NCBI RefSeq assembly: GCF_028649395.1 | Contig: NZ_JAQSUW010000017.1 | Span: 298,854-362,853 of the forward strand | Source: Pseudomonas sp. Gutcm_11s | GTDB taxonomy: Bacteria; Pseudomonadota; Gammaproteobacteria; Pseudomonadales; Pseudomonadaceae | Length of the DNA stretch: 64,000 nt | Direction: 5' to 3' | Shown here: positions 7,726 to 16,186 of the stretch, in pieces | How positions within the stretch are numbered: the stretch's first letter is position 1 | Layout of the letters: every line of letters starts with the position of its first letter | Notes under the pieces: generated by a model | Database searches by the model: none | Told to the model about the DNA's origin: nothing | What the model saw: the letters and a program-made list of their open reading frames with translations, nothing else | Translations under genes and position numbers: made by a program

Positions 7726-8910
7726 ATGTGGTACAACGGTTTTCTCGATCTGTCGCCATGGCAACTGGTGGCGGTCACCCTCGTGCTGACCCACATCACC
7801 ATCGTCAGCGTTACCGTCTATCTGCACCGCTATTCCGCGCACCGCTCGCTGGAACTGCACCCCGCGCTCAAGCATTTCTTCCGTTTCTGGCTGTGGATGA
7901 CCACCGGCCAGAACACCCGCGAGTGGACTGCCATCCACCGCAAGCACCACGCCAAGTGCGAGACCGCCGATGACCCGCACAGCCCGGTGATCAAGGGCTT
8001 GGGTACCGTGCTGCGCAAGGGCGCCGAGCTGTACCAGGAAGAGGCGAAGAACGAAGAGACCCTGCGCATCTACGGCAAGAACTGCCCGGAAGACTGGATC
8101 GAGCGTAACGTCTACTCACGCTTCCCTATGGGCGGCATCATCCTCATGGCGATCATCGACCTGGCCCTGTTCGGCGTGCTCGGCATGACCGTGTGGGCGA
8201 TCCAGATGATGTGGATTCCGGTGTGGGCCGCAGGCGTGATCAACGGCCTGGGCCATGCCGTCGGCTACCGCAACTTCGAGTGCCGCGACGCCGCGACCAA
8301 TCTGGTGCCCTGGGGCATCCTGATCGGCGGCGAGGAGCTGCACAACAACCACCACACCTACCCGAACAGCGCCAAGCTGTCGGTGAAGAAGTGGGAGTTC
8401 GACATGGGCTGGGCCTGGATCAAGCTGTTCAGCTGGCTGGGCATGGCCAAGGTGCAGCGCGTGGCGCCCATTGCCCACCGCGTCGAGGGCAAGCACAACC
8501 TGGACATGGACACCGCCATGGCCATCCTCAACAACCGTTTCCAGATCATGGCGCAGTACCGCAAGCTGGTGATCAAGCCGCTGGTGCAGCAGGAACTGGC
8601 CAAGGCCGACGAGTCGGTGCGCCACCTGTTCCGCCGCGCCAAGCGCCTGCTGTCGCGCGAGACCAGTCTGCTCGACGAGCAGCACCATGCGCGCATCAGC
8701 GAGCTGCTGGCGCAGAGCCAGGCGCTCAAGGTGATCTACGAGAAGCGCATCGCCCTGCAGCAGATCTGGGTCAAGACCAGCAGCAACGGCCACGACATGC
8801 TCGAGGCGATCAAGCAGTGGGTGCACGAGGCCGAGGCCAGCGGCATCCAGTCGCTGCGTGACTTCGCCGAGCAGCTGAAGACCTACTCGCTGCGCCCGAC
8901 CGCGGCCTGA
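7726..8910 (+). CDS. desA: Membrane fatty-acyl delta-9 desaturase (DesA-like)
   Basis: The 394-residue protein has the three histidine clusters of membrane di-iron desaturases: HRYSAH (34-39), HRKHH (71-75) and HNNHH (206-210), with hydrophobic segments around them. The first 260 residues form the catalytic fold; the last 130 are charged and probably helical, longer than in minimal acyl-CoA desaturases. It corresponds to PAO1 PA0286 (DesA), which desaturates acyl chains of existing phospholipids under aerobic conditions (recollection). A GAGG lies 12-13 bp before the ATG, a rather long spacing. It is monocistronic, ending at a strong terminator. Confidence 0.88.
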   Translation: MWYNGFLDLSPWQLVAVTLVLTHITIVSVTVYLHRYSAHRSLELHPALKHFFRFWLWMTTGQNTREWTAIHRKHHAKCETADDPHSPVIKGLGTVLRKGAELYQEEAKNEETLRIYGKNCPEDWIERNVYSRFPMGGIILMAIIDLALFGVLGMTVWAIQMMWIPVWAAGVINGLGHAVGYRNFECRDAATNLVPWGILIGGEELHNNHHTYPNSAKLSVKKWEFDMGWAWIKLFSWLGMAKVQRVAPIAHRVEGKHNLDMDTAMAILNNRFQIMAQYRKLVIKPLVQQELAKADESVRHLFRRAKRLLSRETSLLDEQHHARISELLAQSQALKVIYEKRIALQQIWVKTSSNGHDMLEAIKQWVHEAEASGIQSLRDFAEQLKTYSLRPTAA

Positions 8911-8926
8911 GTCGAGCCGCTGCCGA

Positions 8927-8953
8927 AAAGCCCGCCAACAGGCGGGCTTTTTT
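8927..8953 (+). terminator. Intrinsic terminator after the desaturase gene
   Basis: AAAGCCCGCC - AACA - GGCGGGCTTT followed by further T: a 10-bp stem with a U-run. The stem is identical to that of the terminator at 10445-10471. Confidence 0.92.
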
Positions 8954-9106
8954 GTGGTCGGAATATTTGTTGGCGCCGGGTGCGGGGCCGGCAAGGCGGG
9001 CTACGCTGAATGTATCAAGATGTTGCGCGAAATGCCGATGGCCAGGGAACGGCGTTGCTTGGTCGATCACTAGCCGTACTTCTCTCAACGGATGACGAGG
9101 TCGAAC

Positions 9107-10423
9107 ATGTTCGGTTCTTCTGTGCGTAACGAGTTGTCGCAGTGCCAGTCGCAGCTATTTGCTTCCGAGCAGATGCTCGCTGCCATTCGCGGCGGCATGG
9201 CGCTGATCGAGTTCAGCCCGCAGGGCGAGATTCTCGATGCCAATGCCGCCTTCCTCTCCACCATGGGTTATCGCCTGGAGGAGATTCGCGGCCAGCACCA
9301 CCGCATGTTCTGCTCCCAGCAACTGCTTGGCAGCCCGGATTACGCGCGCTTCTGGCAGCGCCTGGCCCAGGGCGAGAGCTTCAGCGACCGCTTCATGCGC
9401 GTGGCCAAGGGCGGGCGGGAGATCTGGCTGGAGGCCAGCTACCTGCCGGTGCGCGATATGGGCGGGCAGGTGTGCAGGGTGATCAAGGTCGCCACCGACA
9501 TCACCGCCCAGATCGAGGCCGAGCATCAGCACAGCAGCCTGCTCAACGCCATCAGCCGCTCCATGGCGGTCATCGAGTTCAACCCGGACGGCACCGTGCG
9601 CGAGGCCAACGACAACTTCCTCCACACCATGGGCTATCGCATGGAGGAGATCCGCGGCCAGCACCATCGCATGTTCTGCGAGGCCGGGGAGGCAGGCAGC
9701 GAGGGCTATCGCCGCTTCTGGCAGCGCCTCAACCAGGGCGAGTTCATCTCCGACCGCTTCAAGCGCATCGCCAAGAATGGTCGGGTGATCTGGCTGCGGG
9801 CTACCTATAACCCACTGTATGACGCCAACGGCCGCCTCAGCGGGGTGGTCAAGTTCGCCAGCGACATCACCTCCCAGGTCGAGCACCGCGAGGCCGAGGC
9901 GGCTGCAGCGCAGCTGGCCTTCGATAGCGCCCGCGAGACCGACTCCAGCGCCGTCCGGGGTGCCGGCACGGTCGATGAGGCGGTGCACATGGTGCGCGGC
10001 ATCGCCGACGAACTGGGCCAGGTGGCGGACAAGGTCGGTGCGCTCAGCGAGCAGTCCGAGCGCATCAGCAGCATCGTGCAGGTGATCCGTGGCATCGCCG
10101 AGCAGACCAACCTGCTGGCGCTCAACGCCGCCATCGAGGCGGCGCGGGCCGGCGAGCAGGGCCGCGGCTTCGCCGTGGTGGCCGACGAGGTGCGCAACCT
10201 GGCTGCGCGCACCAGCCAGGCCACGGTGGAAATCAACGAAGTGGTGCGCCTCAACCACGAGCTGGCGCAGCAGGCAGTGGGCGGCATGGATGGCAGCAAG
10301 GTCAAGGCGGAGCAGGGCGTGCAGCTGGTCAACCGTGCCGGCGAGGTGATGCTGTCCATCCGCAACGAGGCCCAGCGTGTGGTGGATGCCATCGGCCAGT
10401 TCACCGAGGCCATGCAGGACTGA
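9107..10423 (+). CDS. Soluble chemoreceptor-like protein with two PAS domains (BdlA-like)
   Basis: The ATG at 9107 has a GAGG six to ten bases upstream; an earlier in-frame ATG at 9092 would add five residues. The 438-residue protein has no membrane segment. PAS 1 spans about residues 20-135, PAS 2 about 140-257, followed by a short methyl-accepting signalling domain with the conserved hairpin (IAEQTNLLALNAAIEAARAG, about 331-350). The layout matches BdlA, the P. aeruginosa biofilm-dispersion regulator (two PAS plus a short MCP). It may bind a flavin or haem cofactor and signal to a Che system; neither is shown by sequence. The two PAS segments are near-identical in places even in DNA. Strong terminators stand on both sides. 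Confidence 0.85.
   Translation: MFGSSVRNELSQCQSQLFASEQMLAAIRGGMALIEFSPQGEILDANAAFLSTMGYRLEEIRGQHHRMFCSQQLLGSPDYARFWQRLAQGESFSDRFMRVAKGGREIWLEASYLPVRDMGGQVCRVIKVATDITAQIEAEHQHSSLLNAISRSMAVIEFNPDGTVREANDNFLHTMGYRMEEIRGQHHRMFCEAGEAGSEGYRRFWQRLNQGEFISDRFKRIAKNGRVIWLRATYNPLYDANGRLSGVVKFASDITSQVEHREAEAAAAQLAFDSARETDSSAVRGAGTVDEAVHMVRGIADELGQVADKVGALSEQSERISSIVQVIRGIAEQTNLLALNAAIEAARAGEQGRGFAVVADEVRNLAARTSQATVEINEVVRLNHELAQQAVGGMDGSKVKAEQGVQLVNRAGEVMLSIRNEAQRVVDAIGQFTEAMQD
9263..9313 (+). repeat. Internal direct repeat, copy 1 (PAS 1)
   Basis: A 51-bp segment within the first PAS domain, repeated 366 bp (122 codons) later at 9629-9679 with four mismatches. It encodes MGYRLEEIRGQHHRMFC. Confidence 0.8.
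9629..9679 (+). repeat. Internal direct repeat, copy 2 (PAS 2)
   Basis: The second copy, encoding MGYRMEEIRGQHHRMFC, 47/51 identical to 9263-9313. This points to tandem duplication of one PAS domain. Confidence 0.8.
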
Positions 10424-10444
10424 GTGCGGCCTTCGCCGCCATGA

Positions 10445-10471
10445 AAAAAGCCCGCCGATTGGCGGGCTTTT
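10445..10471. terminator. Bidirectional terminator between the PAS-MCP gene and aguA
   Basis: AAAAAAGCCCGCC - GATT - GGCGGGCTTTT has a stem flanked by an A-run and a T-run, so it can end transcription from both converging genes. Confidence 0.9.
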
Positions 10472-10483
10472 GCGTTGCAGGGC

Positions 10484-11590
10484 TCAGCGCTGTTGCGGCG
10501 CCGGCTGCTGCTGGGTGATGCAGTGGATGTTGCCGCCGCCGAGGAGGATCTCGCGGCCGGGCACCATCACCACGCGGTGCTCGGGGAACACGCGCTGGAG
10601 GATGGCGCGGGCCTCCTCGTCCTTGGCGTCGTCGAAGCTCGGCGCAACGATGCCGCCGTTGACGATCAGGAAGTTGACGTAGGAGCCGGCCAGACGGATC
10701 GACGGATCACGTTCCTGGGTGCCCTCGGCGGCGTCGACACCGGCGCACTCTTCCTCGGTCGCGTGGATCGGGCCGGGGATCGGCATCTTGTGCACCACCA
10801 ACTGGCGACCCTTGGCGTCACGAGCAGACTCCAGCACCTTCATCGCCGCCTGGCAGCGCGGGTAGTTGGGGTCATTGACGTCATCGGTCCAGGCCAGCAG
10901 CACTTCGCCTGGGCGCACGTAGCAGCAGAAGTTGTCGACGTGGCCGTCGGTCTCGTCGTTGAACAGACCGTCCGGCAGCCAGATCACGGTGTCGACGGCC
11001 AGGTGCTCGCGCAGCACCGCTTCGATCTCTTCGCGAGTCAGGTGCGGGTTGCGGTTCTTGTTGAGCAGGCATTCCTCGGTGGTGATCAGGGTGCCTTCGC
11101 CGTCGACATGGATCGAGCCGCCTTCGAGCACGAAGCCCTCGGTGCGGTAGCGGTCGCGGCGCTCGATCTCGAGGATCTTGCTGGCCACCTGGTCGTCGCG
11201 CTGCCACGGCCAGTACAGGCCGCCGTCGAAGCCGCCCCAGGCGTTGAAGCCCCAGTCCACGCCGCGTACTTCGCCGCTGCCGTTGGTGACGAAGGTCGGG
11301 CCGGTGTCGCGCACCCAGGCGTCGTCGGTGGTGATTTCCACCAGGCGAATGTCGCTGCCTTCGAGGCGCGCGCGGGCGTTCTCGTACTGGCCGGCGGAAA
11401 CGCAGATGGTCACCGGCTCGAACTCGGCGATGGCGCGGGCCACGGCGGTGAAGGCAGCCTGTGCCGGCTTGCCACCGAGGCGCCAGTTGTCCGGGCGCTC
11501 GGGCCAGACCATCCAGGTTTGGCTATGCGCTTCCCATTCGGCGGGCATGCGGAAGCCGTCGGCGCGCGGGGTGCTGTTCAGTGTGGTCAT
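10484..11590 (-). CDS. aguA: Agmatine deiminase AguA
   Basis: This 368-residue enzyme of the guanidino-group-modifying family hydrolyses agmatine to N-carbamoylputrescine and ammonia. Conserved features are WMVWPERPDNWR near the N-terminus, WVRDTGPTFV (about residues 91-100), an HVDNF segment, and a C-terminal GGGNIHCITQQQ whose Cys357 is the nucleophile. Length matches PAO1 AguA (368). It lies 50 bp downstream of aguB in the same direction and forms the aguBA operon. Expression is expected to be repressed by AguR and induced by agmatine (family knowledge). Confidence 0.96.
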   Translation of the reverse strand: MTTLNSTPRADGFRMPAEWEAHSQTWMVWPERPDNWRLGGKPAQAAFTAVARAIAEFEPVTICVSAGQYENARARLEGSDIRLVEITTDDAWVRDTGPTFVTNGSGEVRGVDWGFNAWGGFDGGLYWPWQRDDQVASKILEIERRDRYRTEGFVLEGGSIHVDGEGTLITTEECLLNKNRNPHLTREEIEAVLREHLAVDTVIWLPDGLFNDETDGHVDNFCCYVRPGEVLLAWTDDVNDPNYPRCQAAMKVLESARDAKGRQLVVHKMPIPGPIHATEEECAGVDAAEGTQERDPSIRLAGSYVNFLIVNGGIVAPSFDDAKDEEARAILQRVFPEHRVVMVPGREILLGGGNIHCITQQQPAPQQR

Positions 11591-11640
11591 GGCAGTGGTC
11601 CGTAAGCTGGGCGCCGGCCCTCGTGGGGCTGGCGGGTGGA

Positions 11641-12522
11641 TTACTCGGAAGCCTGTTGGCCGTCCAGGGTCTTGAGGGGATCGTACAGGTTGGGGCGACG
11701 GTCGCGGAATACGCCCCAGGCGCTGCGCACGTGCTCCAGTTGGTCGAGGTCGAAGCTGTGCACCAGCACGCCTTCCTCGGTCTCGCCCAGTTCCTCGACC
11801 TTCTTGCCGAACTGGTCGGCGATGAATGAGGAACCGTAGAAGGTGATGTCGTAGCCGTCCTGCTCCTCGCGGCCGATGCGGTTGGCGGCGATCAGCGGCA
11901 TCAGGTTGGCGCCGGCGTGGCCCTGCTGCACGCGCTGCCAGTGGTCGCGCGAGCTGATGCTCGGGTCATGCGGCTCGCTGCCGATGGCGGTCGGGTAGAG
12001 CAGCAGTTCGGCGCCGAGCAGCGCCATGCTGCGCGCCGCCTCGGGGAACCACTGGTCCCAGCAGATTCCCACGCCGATCTTGGCGTAGCGGGTGTTCCAT
12101 ACCTTGAAGCCGCTGTCGCCGGGGTTGAAGTAGTACTTCTCGTGGTAGCCGGGGCCGTCCGGGATGTGGCTCTTGCGGTACACGCCGAGGTTGCTGCCGT
12201 CGGCGTCGATGATCGCGATGCTGTTGAAGCGCGCCCGCCCTGCGCGCTCGAAGTAGCTGATAGGCAGCACCACCTGCAGCTCGCGGGCGAGCCGCTGGAA
12301 ATGCTGGATGGCCGGGTTCTCGTCGGTCGGCGTGGCCAGCTGCAGGTAGTCCGGGTTGGGCTTCTGGCAGAAGTAGGGCGTCTCGAACAGCTCCTGGATC
12401 AGGACGATCTGCGCGCCCTTGGCGGCCGCCTGACGCACCAGCTTCTCGGCGGTGGCGATATTGGCGGCGCTGTCCCAGGAGCAGGCCATCTGGGTGGCGG
12501 CGACGGTAACGATGCGCGACAT
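11641..12522 (-). CDS. aguB: N-carbamoylputrescine amidohydrolase AguB
   Basis: The ATG at 12522 follows a GAGG site and gives 293 residues; the frame is open further upstream but there is no homologous start there. This nitrilase-superfamily enzyme has the Glu-Lys-Cys triad: E44 (IQELFE), K117 (YRKSHIPDG) and C154 (GICWDQWFPE). It converts N-carbamoylputrescine to putrescine, CO2 and ammonia, the step after AguA. It is the first gene of aguBA, and its upstream region carries the long palindromes described separately. Confidence 0.96.
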   Translation of the reverse strand: MSRIVTVAATQMACSWDSAANIATAEKLVRQAAAKGAQIVLIQELFETPYFCQKPNPDYLQLATPTDENPAIQHFQRLARELQVVLPISYFERAGRARFNSIAIIDADGSNLGVYRKSHIPDGPGYHEKYYFNPGDSGFKVWNTRYAKIGVGICWDQWFPEAARSMALLGAELLLYPTAIGSEPHDPSISSRDHWQRVQQGHAGANLMPLIAANRIGREEQDGYDITFYGSSFIADQFGKKVEELGETEEGVLVHSFDLDQLEHVRSAWGVFRDRRPNLYDPLKTLDGQQASE

Positions 12523-12628
12523 GAGGCACCTCGCAGGAGCATTTGAGAGGTCATCTGACACTAGCAGAGACCCATGGCGGCGCCCGGCGTATTGTTTACG
12601 CGAGTGGCGGATGCCTGACTTTATATTC

Positions 12629-12661
12629 GATAAAAATCGGCTTTGAAAGCGAATTTTTATC
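12629..12661. promoter_or_regulatory. 33-bp imperfect palindrome upstream of aguB
   Basis: Arms GATAAAAAT and ATTTTTATC surround an inner GCTTT-G-AAAGC; 14 of 16 mirrored positions pair. It is centred about 120 bp upstream of the aguB ATG in an unusually AT-rich stretch. It is a candidate AguR operator or a promoter element. I do not know the experimentally determined AguR site. Confidence 0.55.
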
Positions 12662-12766
12662 CGCTCAGGCGAAATCACACTGTTTAGATAGATAAATATC
12701 CAATGCTTAAGGCGTACGGAGCCAGCTGGACTGCAGCGCAGTGCGGTGACTGACTCGTATGGCCGG

Positions 12767-12795
12767 CGATAACGAGAAGGCCGATAGTTATCGGC
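12767..12795. promoter_or_regulatory. Nested inverted repeats at the aguR-aguB junction
   Basis: GCCGATA-GT-TATCGGC (12780-12795) is a 16-bp palindrome touching the aguR stop codon, and its CCGATAGTTATCGG core also pairs outward: CGATAAC (12767-12773) mirrors GTTATCG (12787-12793). With no T-run it looks more like an operator than a terminator. Confidence 0.5.
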
Positions 12796-13437
12796 TCACT
12801 CCTGGGGGAACTGGCGCCTGGGCAGGGCGGGCGGCAGGTACAGGGCCAGGTAGGCGTCGAACACGCGCATGCCTTCCTCGGCCAGGCGCGGGGTGATCTC
12901 GCCATGCAGCTGCACCGAGCGGGCGTAGACCCGGTCGCCGAGCTCCATGGCCAGGGCGAACACGTCGACGTCTTCCGGCAGCTGCGGCAGCGGGAAGTGG
13001 CGATCGAACAACGCCTGCATCAGACGGCCCAGCTCGAGGTCGTGCTGGCGATCGGCCTGGGTCACTTCGGACAGGCCGTGCTGGGCCAGTATCAGCTGGC
13101 GCGCTGCGCTGTCGCCGGCGTAGATGGCCAGCATGCGCTGCTCGATGATCCGCGACAGGTCGCGCCAGTCGTGCAGGGCGGCGTGCTCCACCGGCTGCAG
13201 CAGGCAGTCGCGGAAGGCCGCGTGGATGTCGGCGGTCAGCGCTTCCAGCAGGGCCGGCACGCTGGCGAAGAAGTGGTACACGGAAGAGGGTGGGATGTCC
13301 GCGCGCTCGGCCACCGCATAGATGGTCAGGCCGGCGAAACCCTGGCTGCTGAGCAGTTCGCGCGCGGCCGCAAGGATCAGTTCGATGCGTGCCTGGCTGC
13401 TGGCGCGAGGCTTGCGGGCGATTGCGGTGCGGGTCAT
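12796..13437 (-). CDS. aguR: TetR-family regulator AguR
   Basis: This 213-residue protein has an N-terminal helix-turn-helix (residues about 17-62: ARIELILAAARELL ... LTIYAVAERADIPPSSVYHF) and a ligand-binding C-terminal half. AGGAG precedes the ATG. It is on the same strand as aguB-aguA and about 270 bp upstream, the arrangement of the PAO1 agu locus, where AguR represses aguBA and is relieved by agmatine or N-carbamoylputrescine (known). Its own promoter region contains an inverted repeat (13447-13484), so autoregulation is possible. Confidence 0.9.
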   Translation of the reverse strand: MTRTAIARKPRASSQARIELILAAARELLSSQGFAGLTIYAVAERADIPPSSVYHFFASVPALLEALTADIHAAFRDCLLQPVEHAALHDWRDLSRIIEQRMLAIYAGDSAARQLILAQHGLSEVTQADRQHDLELGRLMQALFDRHFPLPQLPEDVDVFALAMELGDRVYARSVQLHGEITPRLAEEGMRVFDAYLALYLPPALPRRQFPQE

Positions 13438-13446
13438 GCCGGTCTC

Positions 13447-13484
13447 CTGTCCGTGGCAGGCGCTATTGGACGCCAGACGGACAG
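13447..13484. promoter_or_regulatory. Inverted repeat upstream of aguR
   Basis: CTGTCCGT and ACGGACAG, 8-nt perfect arms separated by 22 nt, start 10 bp upstream of the aguR ATG and include part of its ribosome-binding region. Possible operator or leader hairpin. Confidence 0.35.
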
Positions 13485-13533
13485 GGGAGGCAAGCCACTC
13501 GTCGGGAGGGGGCTGTCGAGCGAGCCGGACCGC

Positions 13534-14589
13534 TTAGCCGCCGTCGCGGAAGCGGGTCCAGACCTCGTCGCGGGCGTTCTTGGCCTTGTCGGTCAGCGGC
13601 GTCAGGGCGAACAGTCGGCCCTTGGCACCATCCAGGTTGCGGCCCAGCTGGTCGCGCAGCTTGGGTTCGAGGAACTGCTGGGCGTCGCTGTTGGCGCTGG
13701 GGTAGAGGGTCTCGCTGCTGATCAGTGCGGCGACCTGCGGTTGCATCAGGTAGTCGATGAACTTGTGCGCCAGGTCCGCACGACGGGCGCTGGCCGGGAT
13801 CACCAGGTTGTCGATGAACAGGGTCGAACCTTCATCCGGTACCACGAACTGCACCGGCTGGCCGGCGTCGCTGGCGCCCAGGGCGTCGCCGACCCAGGCC
13901 ACGGCCATGCACAGCTTGCCCTGGTTGAGGTCCTCGATGTAGCGCTCGCTGTCCACGTAGCGCAGGTTGGGGCGCAGGCCCTGCAGGGCTTCGCCGGCCT
14001 TCTGGATGCGCCCCGGCGAGCTGTTGGCGAAGCTGCGGCCCTGGTAGTTGAGCAGGCTGTACAGCACCTCGTCCGGTGCATCCAGCACGCTGATGCCGCA
14101 GCCATTGAGCTTGGCGCTCTGCGCCGGATCGAACAGCAGGCTCCAGCTCTGTGGCAGCGGGCCGCCATAGGCGGCTTCGGCCTGCGGCGTGTTGATCGCC
14201 AGGCCCACGGCGCCCCACAGGTAGGGCACGGCGTAGCGGTTGCGCGGGTCGACCGCGGCCAGCTTGCTCAGCAGCTGCTTGTCCAGGTGCGTGCGGTTGG
14301 GCAGGCGACTGACGTCGAGCGGCTGCAGCAGGCCGGCCTTGATCAGCGGCGGCAGGTCGTTCTGCGAGGGCACGGCGATGTCGATGCTCTCGCCGCTGGC
14401 GAGGATCTTGTCGAGCTCCTCGGCCGAGGCATAGGTGTGGTACTCCACCTCGATGCCGGTGGCCTTGGTGAAATCGGCCAGCACCTGGGGCGCGATGTAG
14501 TCGTTCCAGTTGTACACGCGGATGCTGTCGGCGGCGGCCGCCAGCGCGGGGGTGAGGCTGAGCAGCAGCGGAGCAAGAATGCGAAACAT
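13534..14589 (-). CDS. Periplasmic polyamine-binding protein (PotF/SpuD-like, orphan)
   Basis: The 351-residue protein has a signal peptide cleaved after about residue 20 (ALAAAA|DSIRVYNWNDYIAP). The mature start VYNWNDYI is the hallmark of putrescine/spermidine-binding proteins. No permease or ATPase gene lies beside it, so it probably works with one of the two polyamine importers in this window or senses polyamines. It sits between aguR and spuI and corresponds to PAO1 PA0295 by position. The ligand is inferred. Confidence 0.85.
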   Translation of the reverse strand: MFRILAPLLLSLTPALAAAADSIRVYNWNDYIAPQVLADFTKATGIEVEYHTYASAEELDKILASGESIDIAVPSQNDLPPLIKAGLLQPLDVSRLPNRTHLDKQLLSKLAAVDPRNRYAVPYLWGAVGLAINTPQAEAAYGGPLPQSWSLLFDPAQSAKLNGCGISVLDAPDEVLYSLLNYQGRSFANSSPGRIQKAGEALQGLRPNLRYVDSERYIEDLNQGKLCMAVAWVGDALGASDAGQPVQFVVPDEGSTLFIDNLVIPASARRADLAHKFIDYLMQPQVAALISSETLYPSANSDAQQFLEPKLRDQLGRNLDGAKGRLFALTPLTDKAKNARDEVWTRFRDGG

Positions 14590-14670
14590 GACGACCTCCT
14601 TGGCAAGTGTTGGGCATGGCTCCGCCGCCCCGCGTTAGGTGGTGGCGGACAAGCGGGCGCTGGTGGCAGA

Positions 14671-14700
14671 TAAAAGAACGCCGGCACTAAGGCCGGCGTT
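14671..14700 (-). terminator. Terminator after spuI
   Basis: AACGCCGGC - CTTAGT - GCCGGCGTT on the minus strand is followed by CTTTTATC. The 9-bp stem lies 11 bp beyond the spuI stop. Confidence 0.8.
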
Positions 14701-14710
14701 GGGTGTTGCA

Positions 14711-16090
14711 TCAAACGGTATGCAGATACCAGTTGTATTCGAGGTCGGAGATGGTGGTCTCGAACTCCTGCAGTTCAGCTTCCTTACAGGCGACGAAGAT
14801 GTCGATGTAGTCCGGGCTGATGTACTTGTTCAGCACTTCGCTGTCGTCCAGCTCGCGCAGGGCATCGCGCAGGTTGTTCGGCAGGCTCTGTTCCAGCTGT
14901 TCGTAGGAGTTGCCTTCGATCGGCTCGCCCGGGTCGACCTGGTTGGTCAGACCGTGATGGATACCGGCGAGGATCGCCGACATCATCAGGTACGGGTTGG
15001 CGTCGGCACCGGCTACGCGGTGCTCGATGCGCACGGCATCGGCGCTGCCGGTCGGCACGCGGACGGCCACGGTGCGGTTGTCCAGGCCCCAGCTCGGCGC
15101 GTTGGGCACGTAGAACTGCGCGCCGAAGCGGCGGTACGAGTTGACGTTGGGGCAGAGGAAGGCCATCGACGCCGGCATGGTCTCCAGGACACCGCCGATC
15201 GCGTGACGCAGTGCGGCGTTCTCCTGGGGGTCATCGCTGGTGAAGATGTTCTTGCCGGTGGTCTTGTCGAGCAGCGAGATGTGCACGTGCAGGCCGTTGC
15301 CCGCCTGGCCCGGGTAGGGCTTGGCCATGAAGGTGGTGTCCATCTCATGGTCGTAGGCGATGTTCTTGATCAGGCGCTTGAGCAGCAGGGCGTAGTCGCA
15401 GGCCTTGATCGCGTCTTCGGTGTGGTGCAGGTTGACTTCGAACTGCGCCGGGGCGCTTTCCTTGACGATGGCGTCGGCCGGGATGCCCTGTTCCTTGGCC
15501 GCTTCCAGCATGTCCTGCAGGCAGTCGACGTATTCGTCGAGGTCGTCGATCAGGTACACCTGGGTCGACTGCGGGCGCTTGCCCGACATCGGCGAGCGCG
15601 GCGGCTGCGGACGGCCGTTCACGTTCTCCTGGTCGATCAGGTAGAACTCCAGTTCGAAGGCCGCGCAGATGCGCAGGTTCATCTCGTCGAACTTGGCCAC
15701 GACCTGGCGCAGCACTTCACGCGGGTCGGCGAAGAACGGCTTGCCGTCCATCTCGTGCATGGTCATTAGCAGCTGCGCGGTGGGGCGCTTCTGCCAAGGC
15801 TCGTTGCACAGGGTATTGGGGATCGGGAAACAGATGCGGTCGGCGTCGCCGATGTCCAGGCCGAGGCCGGTGCTTTCGACGGTGGAGCCGTTGATGTCGA
15901 GGGCGAACAGCGAGGCGGGCAGGTTGATGCCCTTTTCATACACCTTATGGAGGCTGTTTCGTTCGATGCGCTTGCCGCGCACAACCCCATTCATATCAGC
16001 AATTAGAAGGTCAACGAACTGGACCTCAGGATGTTCCTTGAGGAACGCGTTCGCTTCGTTGAGCTGAACGGCACGCGGGGGTACCGACAT
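14711..16090 (-). CDS. spuI: Gamma-glutamylpolyamine synthetase SpuI
   Basis: This 459-residue glutamine-synthetase-fold ligase joins glutamate to the amino group of a polyamine with ATP, the entry step of the gamma-glutamylation route. It has the N-terminal beta-grasp segment (FVDLLIADMNGVVRGKRI), a catalytic-domain FELEFYLID motif, and an ARVAGADANPY-like region (EHRVAGADANPYLMM). Length matches PAO1 SpuI. It is divergent from spuA across 276 bp rich in inverted repeats. A second, more distant GS-like ligase (spuB) lies in the operon opposite, so substrate division is likely. Confidence 0.93.
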   Translation of the reverse strand: MSVPPRAVQLNEANAFLKEHPEVQFVDLLIADMNGVVRGKRIERNSLHKVYEKGINLPASLFALDINGSTVESTGLGLDIGDADRICFPIPNTLCNEPWQKRPTAQLLMTMHEMDGKPFFADPREVLRQVVAKFDEMNLRICAAFELEFYLIDQENVNGRPQPPRSPMSGKRPQSTQVYLIDDLDEYVDCLQDMLEAAKEQGIPADAIVKESAPAQFEVNLHHTEDAIKACDYALLLKRLIKNIAYDHEMDTTFMAKPYPGQAGNGLHVHISLLDKTTGKNIFTSDDPQENAALRHAIGGVLETMPASMAFLCPNVNSYRRFGAQFYVPNAPSWGLDNRTVAVRVPTGSADAVRIEHRVAGADANPYLMMSAILAGIHHGLTNQVDPGEPIEGNSYEQLEQSLPNNLRDALRELDDSEVLNKYISPDYIDIFVACKEAELQEFETTISDLEYNWYLHTV

Positions 16091-16186
16091 GATGCAACAC
16101 CTTTTTTGTTAAAAATTTCAATCATTCATTCTTACAGCCCTGAGTCAATCTCAATCGCCATGGGCTGTCAATAGCGGGCCATTTTG

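Noticed and set aside
9016..9091. Possible promoter motifs before the BdlA-like gene
   Set aside because: No pair of boxes at acceptable spacing was convincing, so none is listed.
11641..12678. 52-residue N-terminal extension of AguB
   Set aside because: The family start MSRIVTVAATQMAC at 12522 has a GAGG site. The extension runs through the AT-rich palindromic promoter region.
12904..14673. 589-codon plus-strand open frame opposite aguR and the polyamine-binding gene
   Set aside because: Two well-supported genes occupy the other strand. The product is low-complexity Gln/Val/Ala-rich.
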